Origin: Chroococcus sp. FPU101
GTDB taxonomy: Bacteria > Cyanobacteriota > Cyanobacteriia > Cyanobacteriales > Microcystaceae
Length of the DNA stretch: 64,000 nt
Assembly: GCF_017312365.1 (NCBI RefSeq)
Contig: NZ_BLJI01000001.1
Coordinates: 397,417 to 461,416 of the forward strand
Direction of reading: 5' to 3'
Shown in pieces: positions 56,582 through 64,000 of this stretch (position 1 is its first letter; each line of letters starts with the position of its first letter). Both the position numbers and the translations under genes were made by a program. The notes under the pieces were generated by a model. The model made no database searches. It saw only the letters and a list, made by a program, of their open reading frames with translations, and was not told where the DNA came from.

Positions 56582-57079
56582 TTACTCTGCTGTAGGAGGA
56601 GTGGGAAGCAGTTTCGCCAGTTTATCAAGGCTGTCTACCACTTTATCATAAGTAGATTTGACCGCATCTTGATAGGTTTTAGTGGCTGCATCATAGTCTG
56701 ATTTAGCAGTAGAGTAAGCGGCTTTAGCATCATCATATTTAGTAGAATAGCTATCTAACTTGGTGGTGATGCTATCATATTTAGCTTGAGTGGTGGGAAT
56801 AACGACTTTAGAGCTAAAATCACTCAAACTAGAACGAATATCTTTAAAAAATGCGGGCAATTGCTGTTCAATATCTGCCGAAGTGTCATCATCAAATAAG
56901 TCATCAAAAGCATCAAGGCGCGTTTGTAAATCAGTAATTTGAGTTCTGAGTTTCAAAGCGTCTTCGGGTGCAATAGTCGGTGCAGTAGCAGTTGCTGCCC
57001 AAGCCGTTGTATTAAATGTTAATACAAAAACACTAATTAAAGCCAAGAATGCTGTTAAAAGTTTTTTCGGGTTAGTCAT
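56582..57079 (-). CDS. Secreted helical protein of unknown function
   Basis: The product (165 aa from the second of two adjacent ATGs) has a signal peptide (cleaved after TTAWA) and a mature domain that is almost entirely helical with heptad-like Ala/Tyr/Asp/Lys patterns (KYDDAKAAYSTAKSDYDAATKTY), suggesting a coiled coil. No family was recognised. It lies divergent from the kinase gene across a gap with a dyad at 57242. Confidence 0.65.
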   Translation of the reverse strand: MTNPKKLLTAFLALISVFVLTFNTTAWAATATAPTIAPEDALKLRTQITDLQTRLDAFDDLFDDDTSADIEQQLPAFFKDIRSSLSDFSSKVVIPTTQAKYDSITTKLDSYSTKYDDAKAAYSTAKSDYDAATKTYQDAVKSTYDKVVDSLDKLAKLLPTPPTAE

Positions 57080-57082
57080 CAC

Positions 57083-57471
57083 AATTATTCCTCGGTTAAA
57101 GTTAACTTGCGAAGGGCAAGCGGTGAATGGGCGACTTTAATCTAAACGTTGAATAAGATTCTATCTTTTCAACAATTTTAGAACTCTGCTCATCAATAAG
57201 TCTAAAATTAATTCATTTGTCAAGTGTATAGATTACATTTTTGATGTAACAATACATCATTAGTAGAACAAGCAAGGATTTTTTCTATATGTATACAATA
57301 TCATTCCATCATCGGTTTTTTTTTGAGTTTAAGTCTTTTTTAAGGTTTGAGATTAGTTAAGATTCTTTGACAACCTGTAATAGATCAACAGCTTATTTCA
57401 ATATCTTCTATAACCCGAATAGAAGACTCAATCTGTTTAGTATAATAGGATCACTTGAAGCTTACAACACT
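57083..57471. other. Divergent promoter region of about 390 bases with a TGATGTA dyad
   Basis: No gene is seen in this AT-rich gap. TGATGTA (57242-57248) and TACATCA (57253-57259) are a perfect inverted repeat with a four-base spacer, a shape typical of a dimeric repressor or activator site, about 165 bases from the secreted protein start and 215 bases from the kinase start. The regulator is unknown. The open frame from TTG at 57367 is an extension of the kinase frame without family support. Confidence 0.4.
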
Positions 57472-60400
57472 ATGGAAATCGGAAATGTCAAAATAGTAAC
57501 TCAAATTCATGAGAGTTCTAATTCGATTATTTATCGAGGAATTTGGCAAGAAAACCAACAAAGCGTTATTCTCAAAGTTTTAAGACTAGATTATCCGACT
57601 CCCGCACAACTACACCGCTATCAACAAGAATATTATTTTACGCATCATTTAAACATTAATGGTGTCATTAAGGCTTATCAATTGCAATCTTATCAAAGAA
57701 CACAAGTTATTCTTTTTGAAGATTTTGGCGCATCTTCTTTAGCACAACTTTTTCATTTGAAAGCTTTACCTTTGGAGCAATGGCTAGAAATAGCAATTAA
57801 ACTAAGTGAAATTTTAGGATATATTCATGCAGCCAAGATTATTCATAAAGATATTAATCCTGCTAATATTGTTTTAAATACTGAGACTAAACAGCTTAAA
57901 TATATTGATTTTGGGATTGCTACCCAACTCAATCGAGAATATCCGATTTTACAAAATCCTAATCTTTTAGAAGGGACATTAGCTTATATGTCTCCCGAAC
58001 AAACAGGACGAATGAACCGTTCTTTGGATTATCGTACTGATTTTTATTCTCTTGGTATTACTTTTTATGAATTACTAACTGGACAACTTCCTTTTCAAAG
58101 TAATGACCCACTGGAGTTAGTTCATTGTCATTTAGCTAAATATCCGATTCCACCTCATGAAATTAACTCGGATATTCCTGAGATCATTTCGCAAATTATC
58201 CTCAAAATGATTGATAAAAATGCAGAAAATCGTTATCAGAGTGCTTGGGGAATTAAATCAGATTTGGAAAAATGTTATCGACTTTTTACATCTCAATCAT
58301 TACTAATTGATTTTTCATTAGGACAAAAAGATATTTCAGAAGCGTTTCAAATTCCACAAAAACTTTATGGTAGGGAAAAAGAAATACAAACATTACTTGA
58401 TACTTTTGAACGAGTCAGTCAAGGTCAAAAAGAAATCATATTAGTGGCTGGTTATTCGGGGATTGGAAAATCAGCTTTAGTTCAAGAAATTTATAAACCG
58501 ATTACTCGTCAAAAAGGTTATTTTATTTCTGGAAAATTTGATCAACTTCACCGCAATATCCCTTATGCTTCACTAATTCAAGCTTTTTCCGAATTAATTC
58601 GCCAAATATTAACTGAGACAGAAGAACAAATTACACAATGGAAAAAGAAGATATTAGAAGTATTGGGAATTAATGGACAAATTATTGTTGATGTGATTCC
58701 AGAAGTTGAATTAATTATTGGCAAACAACTGAGTATAGCAGCTTTACCACCAACAGAAGCACAAAATAGATTTAATTTAGTTTTACAGAATTTTGTAACC
58801 GTTTTCGCTAAAGAAGAACATCCTCTTGTGATCTTTTTAGATGATTTACAATGGGCAGATCGAGCGTCATTAAAATTTTTAAAAACTTTAATGACTTCTA
58901 CTAAGATTCAATATTTATTTTTAATTGGTGCTTATCGAGATAATGAAGTAAAAAAAGGTCATCTTTTAAAACTATTACAAGCTGAGTTAGAACAAGAAGG
59001 AATCAACATTCATTCTCTGATTCTTCAACCCTTAACAGAAAATGATATTAATGCTCTTTTGATAGATACTTTTAAGAGCGAATTTTTGGAAACTCAGATC
59101 TTAGCTCAAGTCGTTTTTCAAAGAACTCAAGGTAATCCATTTTTTATCAATGAGTTTTTAAAATATTTATATACAAAAGAATTGATTTATTATCATTTAC
59201 AGTTAGGTCAATGGGAATGGAATATTGCTGAAATTCAGAATGTTCCAATTACTAATAGTGTAGTCGAATTAATTGCCGACAAAATTAAAAAGTTATCAGA
59301 GTCTACGGCAAATGTTATCAAAATTGCTTCTTGTATTGGTAATACCTTTGACTTGAATACATTAATTATTGTTGCTCAAAAATCCAAAAAAGAAATTGTT
59401 AATAATCTTTTGGAAGCGATTCAAGAAGGTTTAATTATTCCTCTAGGAAATGACTATAAATATTTAACTTTAGACTTTCATGAGCCGTTAAAAGTTACAT
59501 ATAAATTTATTCACGATCGCGTACAACAAGCTGCTTACTCTTTGCTTTCGCCACGTCAAAAACAAGAAAATCATTTACAAGTTGGTGAGTTAATACTTAA
59601 ATATAGTTCGGTGGATGAACGAGAAGAAAAAATCTTTGATATTGTTAATCATCTTAATTTTAGTCTTCCTTTAATTACTGCTCACGAACAACTTGAAGAA
59701 ATAGCACAATTAAATTTAATGGCTGGACGAAAAGCCAAAAAATCGGCCGCTTATGATGCTTCTTTTAGATATTTAAAACAAGGTTTAGAATTATTACCTG
59801 CTGAACGTTGGCAAAAACATTATAATTTAACGCTTGAACTCTATTTAGAAACAGCCGAAGCTGCTTATTTATGTGTCAATTTTGAAGAAACAGAAAGATT
59901 AGTTTTAATTATTATTAAAAATGCTCATGATTTATTAGATAAAGTTAAAGCTTATGAAATTGAGTTAGCTTCTTATATCTATCATCATAAATATCTTGAA
60001 GCAATAGAAATTGGTTTATCAGTTTTAAGGCTATTAGGGATTAAATTTCCGCAACATCCCAATCAATTTGCTCTTTCAACAACTCTTTTAAAAATACGTC
60101 TCAGTTTGATAGGTAAAAAGATTGACGATTTAGTTAACTTACCCACCATGACGAATTTAAAAGCACAAGCAATTATTAGAATCATTATTGTGATTGCGCC
60201 ATCAATTTATATGGCTAATCCAAGTTTACTTTTTATTGCTATTGTGCAAGGTATTCAATTATCTTTAAAATATGGTAATTCTAATGAATCTGCTTATCTC
60301 TATTCAATTTTTGGCTTGATTTGCTGTGGTGCGCTTAAAGATATTAATACAGGCTATCAGTTTGGAAATCTAGCTTTAAAATTATTATCTAAACGACAAA

Positions 60401-62918
60401 TAAAATTTTTAGAGTCCAAAATTGTTTTATCAATTAATATGGGGATTACATTTTGGAAAGAACCTATTCAGCAGACCTTCTCATCCTTAAAAGAAAATTA
60501 TCAAGTAGCGATGCAAATTGGTGATTTAGAATATGCAGGTTATTCAGCATCAGTTTTTTCTAATCATGCGTTATTTAATATTGAACAATTAAATTTAGCT
60601 GAACAAGAGATGAATTCGTTTAGCCAATCTTTGCAAAATCTTAAGCAAGAACGCAATGTTAATTTTGTAAATTTAACCAGACAAGTCGCTTTAAATTTTA
60701 TGGGGAAAGCTGATGACCCTTGTTTGATTGTCGGTGAATCGTATAATGAAGATGAACTATTACCACTAGAACTAGAAATTGGCGATCGCAATAAACTTTT
60801 ACAAATCTACACTCATAAACTACTCTTGAATTATTATTTTGAAAATTATCAAATTGCTTTAGAACATTCTCAAATTGCTGAACAGTATATTGATGGTGGA
60901 CAAGGTACAATTACTATACCAACTTATTATTTTTATGACGCTTTATGTAAACTCAAGCTTTACTCTAAATTAAACCCCAAACAAAAGCAAAGTATTGTTA
61001 AAATTCAGCAACAATTTAAACTCTGGAGACAATTTGCTCCGATGAACTTTGCTAATAAATTTTATCTCATTGAAGCTGAGAAATATCGTAACTTAAATCA
61101 AATACAACAGTAATCGATTGTTATGAAAAATCGATAGACTTAGCCCAAAAACATAATATCTTATCAGAAGAAGCACTAGCTTATGAATTAGCGGCTAAAT
61201 TTTATATCTCTCAACACAAAGAACGTTTAGCGAGAAACTATATGCAGGAAGCCCATTACTGTTATGCTAAATGGGGAGCATTGGCTAAAGTTAAACATCT
61301 AGAACAAAACTATCCTCAATTACTCACACTGAATAAAGAAAAACAGATATCTGTAACGCTGACGAGTCAGGAAACGCATCAATTACTCGATCTTGCAACC
61401 GTTATGAAAGCGCATCAAGCAATAGCAGAAGAACTCGTATTAGATAAACTATTAATGAATCTAATGCAAATTCTGATCACCAATGTCGGAGCGCAAAAAG
61501 GTTACTTAGTTCTAGAAAATCAAGGACAGTTATCGATAGAAGCAGAAGGCAACGCGGAACTTAATCAATATACCGTCTTACAATCACTTACTTTAGAAAA
61601 TCATTTGCCGATTTCTGTCATTAATTATGTCATGCGGATGCGAAATAGTTTAATTTTAGATAATGCGTTTCAAGAAGGTAACTTTATTTCAGATACTTAT
61701 ATTCAAACCCATCAAATCAAATCTGTTTTATGCACACCCTTAATCACTCAAGGACAATTTAAAGGGATTATCTATCTAGAAAATAACCTGATTTTTGGTG
61801 CATTTACCCCCGAACGACTCAAACTCATTCAACTGCTTTCAGGACAAGCTGCGATCGCAATTGAGAACGCACAATTGTATAATCAATTAGAACAGAAAGT
61901 TATTGAACGAACTCAAGAACTCACACAAACTCTAGAAACTCTTAAAACCACACAACAAGAACTGATTCAATCAGAAAAACTTGCCGCATTAGGTCAACTC
62001 ATTGCAGGTATTGCCCATGAGATTAACACACCACTGGGGGTGATTAACTCCTCTATTGGAAATATTCGCTATTTCTTTGGACAAAACCTAAAACCATTTC
62101 TCGATTTTTGGGATACCTTATCGGTTGAACATCGTACCGACTTACTCGCATTAATCGAAAAAGTCAGCCAACCCTCTAACCCATTATCCACTAGAGAACA
62201 ACGTCAACTCAAAAAAACCCTTATTACTGAACTCGAACAACATCAGATTAATAACGCATCTAATCTCGCTAAAATTTTGATTAATTTAGGAATCTATCAA
62301 CAGATTAATCCTTGGCTATCCCTACTCAAAACATTTGAAGGGGAACAACTGCTAAAAACGGCCGCCGAATTTGCTAATATTCAAACCAGTATTAATAATA
62401 TTGCCACTGCAACCGAACGAGCGTCTAAAGTCGTCTTTGCTCTCAAAACCTATGCCCGCTATGATCAAGGTGGGCAAAAAATACAAGCCGATATTATCCA
62501 AAGCATTGAAACTGTTTTAACCTTGTATCAAAATCTCCTGAAACAAGGAGTAGAAGTCATCAAACACTATCCCGAAGAATTACCCCAGATTTGGTGTTAT
62601 CCCGACGAACTTAATCAAGTTTGGACAAATTTGATTTATAATGCCCTACAAGCGATGGACTTTCAAGGAACCCTCACCATCAAAGTCCGAAACCAAGACC
62701 ATCGTTTATTCGTCAGCATCACCGATAGTGGTAAAGGTATTCCCGAAGAAATCATCCCCCGTATCTTTGAACCTTTTTTCACCACCAAACCATCAGGAGA
62801 AGGAAGCGGGTTAGGGTTACATATTGTCCGACAAATTATCGAAAAACATCAAGGTGAGGTTGAAGTATCTTCTAAAGTGGGAAAGACTACTTTTACGGTT
62901 GCTCTGCCAATAGATTGA
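57472..62918 (+). CDS. Hybrid Ser/Thr kinase - AAA ATPase - GAF - histidine kinase, frameshifted as read
   Basis: The gene encodes about 1815 residues if one base is restored. Order: Ser/Thr kinase domain (1-270; catalytic loop IIHKDINPANIVLN, DFG in YIDFGIATQL, APE-like MSPEQTGRMN); a P-loop ATPase (AGYSGIGKSALV near 327, Walker B VIFLDDLQWAD near 455); a long helical TPR-like region; a GAF domain (about 1310-1465); then HisKA with GIAHEINTP and HATPase with NALQAM, DSGKGIPEE and GSGLGLHIV. Frame one stops at TAA 61111-61113; adding a G after 61110 joins it to the rest (QQVIDCYEKSIDLAQ...). This is a known multi-domain architecture in cyanobacteria. Input signal unknown; two response regulators follow. 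Confidence 0.88.
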
Positions 62919-62957
62919 GGAGATAGAATAAAAACTGGATAAATGATGTCATTGACT

Positions 62958-63353
62958 ATGACCAATCTAGCCATCGTGTGCGTTGATGATGAAATTTCCG
63001 TGTTAAAAAGCCTCGAAATCGAACTAGAAAAGGCTTTCGGAGATACTTATCTATATGAATTTGCCGAAAGTGCGGACGAAGCTCTAGAACTTTTGCAAGA
63101 ACTCGAAGAGAATAATATAGAGACTCGCATGATCATTTCAGATTGGTTGATGCCAGGGATGAAAGGGGATGAGTTTCTGACACAGGTGCATCGTCAGTAT
63201 CCTCATATTGCCACCGTTTTACTCACAGGGCAAGCCGCCGAAGCAGTGATTCAAACCACCCAACAAAACGCTAACCTATATGAATATTTACCGAAACCTT
63301 GGTCAAAACACAAATTTTTGGCAACGGTTCAATCTGCATTAACTCAATCATGA
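62958..63353 (+). CDS. Single-domain response regulator
   Basis: This is a receiver domain of about 131 aa: acidic pair VDDE, phospho-acceptor Asp in MIISDWLMPGMKG, Thr in VLLTGQAA and Lys in YLPKPW. There is no output domain. The first ATG is at 62943, but the one at 62958 (MTNLAIVCVDDE) matches the usual distance to the receiver core. It lies directly after the hybrid kinase and is its probable partner. The stop codon overlaps the next start (ATGA). Confidence 0.9.
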   Translation: MTNLAIVCVDDEISVLKSLEIELEKAFGDTYLYEFAESADEALELLQELEENNIETRMIISDWLMPGMKGDEFLTQVHRQYPHIATVLLTGQAAEAVIQTTQQNANLYEYLPKPWSKHKFLATVQSALTQS

Positions 63354-64000
63354 GTAAACTGGTTATTCTCTGTGTAGACGACGAAAAAAGTATTCTAGAT
63401 AGTCTCCAAATTGAGCTAGAAGCCGCTTTAGGAGACAGTTACCTCATCGAACTTGCCCAAAGCGGTGAAGAAGCCTTAGAAGTCATTGAAGAGTTAGTGG
63501 CCGAGAATTATGAGATCGCTTTGGTGATTGTCGATTACATCATGCCTGGTTTTAGAGGTGATGATTTATTAATTCGCATCCATGACCAGTCCCCAAAAAC
63601 AGTTAAGATTATGCTGACGGGACAAGCGGAATTAATTGCGATCGCAAATGCCATTAATAAAGCAAATCTCTATCGCTATCTGACTAAACCTTGGCAATCA
63701 GACGATTTAATTCTCACCGTTAAAGAAGGGATTTATCGCTACTGTTTTGAACAACAACTCGAAACCATCAACACGCAACAAGCGAACCTCATAGCAGAAC
63801 TCCACGACAGCCAAAATCAGCTAAAACAATTTTTAGAAGCGGTTCCCATTGGTATTTTTATTACCGATGCACAAGGAAAACCTTACTATCTTAATCAGAT
63901 GGGACAACGCATTACAAATAGTGATGAGCCTCCAGATATTTCAATTTTTACATTACTAGAAACCTATCAAGCTTATTTAGCGGGTACTGAGCAAATTTAT
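63350..64000 (+). CDS. Response regulator with PAS domain, 3' end outside window
   Basis: The frame opens at ATG 63350, overlapping the previous stop by ATGA, and remains open to the window edge (217 residues). Residues 1-125 are a receiver (VDDEKS, Asp in VIVDYIMPG, MLTGQAE, YLTKPW). A coiled linker (about 130-165) leads into a PAS-like segment (FLEAVPIGIFITDAQGKPYYLNQMGQ). The output domain lies beyond the window; histidine kinase or nucleotide cyclase is common for this arrangement. The receiver is a close paralogue of the preceding regulator. Confidence 0.9.
   Translation, partial: MSKLVILCVDDEKSILDSLQIELEAALGDSYLIELAQSGEEALEVIEELVAENYEIALVIVDYIMPGFRGDDLLIRIHDQSPKTVKIMLTGQAELIAIANAINKANLYRYLTKPWQSDDLILTVKEGIYRYCFEQQLETINTQQANLIAELHDSQNQLKQFLEAVPIGIFITDAQGKPYYLNQMGQRITNSDEPPDISIFTLLETYQAYLAGTEQIY

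Overview
The window looks like a chromosomal segment of a cyanobacterium with low to moderate GC. The evidence is repeated HIP1 octamers GCGATCGC (for example at 3719-3726, 8086-8093, 11700-11707 and 37033-37040), together with lineage-typical genes: a BchH/ChlH-type chelatase subunit, a polysaccharide cluster resembling hpsL, a very large kinase/ATPase/histidine-kinase fusion, a DUF4359 protein and cyanobacterial gyrA, ftsH and recG. No phage, integrase, intact insertion sequence, CRISPR array or rRNA was seen. Most of the window is chromosomal housekeeping sequence with patches of accessory genes.

Layout. 1-5.8 kb: 3' end of xseA, an AspT/YidE-type transporter, a methyltransferase and a heme-oxygenase-fold enzyme (both minus), and an MFS transporter interrupted by an in-frame TGA. 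5.9-11.1 kb: a minus-strand run of four genes (Asp/Asn hydroxylase-like, WG-repeat protein, GT39 glycosyltransferase, DUF1400 hydrolase). 11.2-16.9 kb: a second hydrolase, two secreted proteins, the murT-gatD lipid II amidation pair and a membrane protein. 17-24.4 kb: fabZ, a squalene/phytoene synthase-like gene, mntP-like, a broken D-lactate dehydrogenase, gyrA, a cupin, DUF4359 and tRNA-His. 24.5-28 kb: a small broken ORF, an 839-aa RTX-type protein and a decayed gene. 28.1-36.2 kb: rpsB (frameshifted as read), tsf, a coiled-coil protein, recG, and a PlsY-like/PEP-synthase-like fusion. 36.3-43.0 kb: glmM, a polysaccharide polymerase with two glycosyltransferases, and a Cax-type exchanger. 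43.0-51.4 kb: a candidate sRNA, coaE, a MIF-family protein, a BchH-like subunit with a nucleoside phosphorylase-like gene, rseP, nth and an HPP protein. 51.4-57.1 kb: pentapeptide protein, a small ORF, a PEP-CTERM GDSL hydrolase, ftsH, cobA and a secreted helical protein. 57.4-64 kb: a signalling operon of one giant hybrid kinase and two response regulators, the last cut by the window edge.

Together the genes cover envelope building (murT/gatD, glmM, fabZ, hps-like cluster), translation (rpsB-tsf), DNA maintenance (xseA, gyrA, recG, nth), tetrapyrrole chemistry (BchH-like, cobA) and signalling. The least ordinary items are the PlsY-like/PEP-synthase-like fusion, a candidate minus-strand small RNA beside coaE, and two ribosome-binding sites complementary to the core motif of the cyanobacterial sRNA Yfr1.

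Sequence quality caution. Several genes carry lesions. The one in rpsB, an essential gene, and those in the giant kinase and in the second half of ldh are each explained by one missing base in a short run. That pattern suggests residual sequencing error. The TGA in the MFS gene and the first ldh lesion are not explained this way and may be real.
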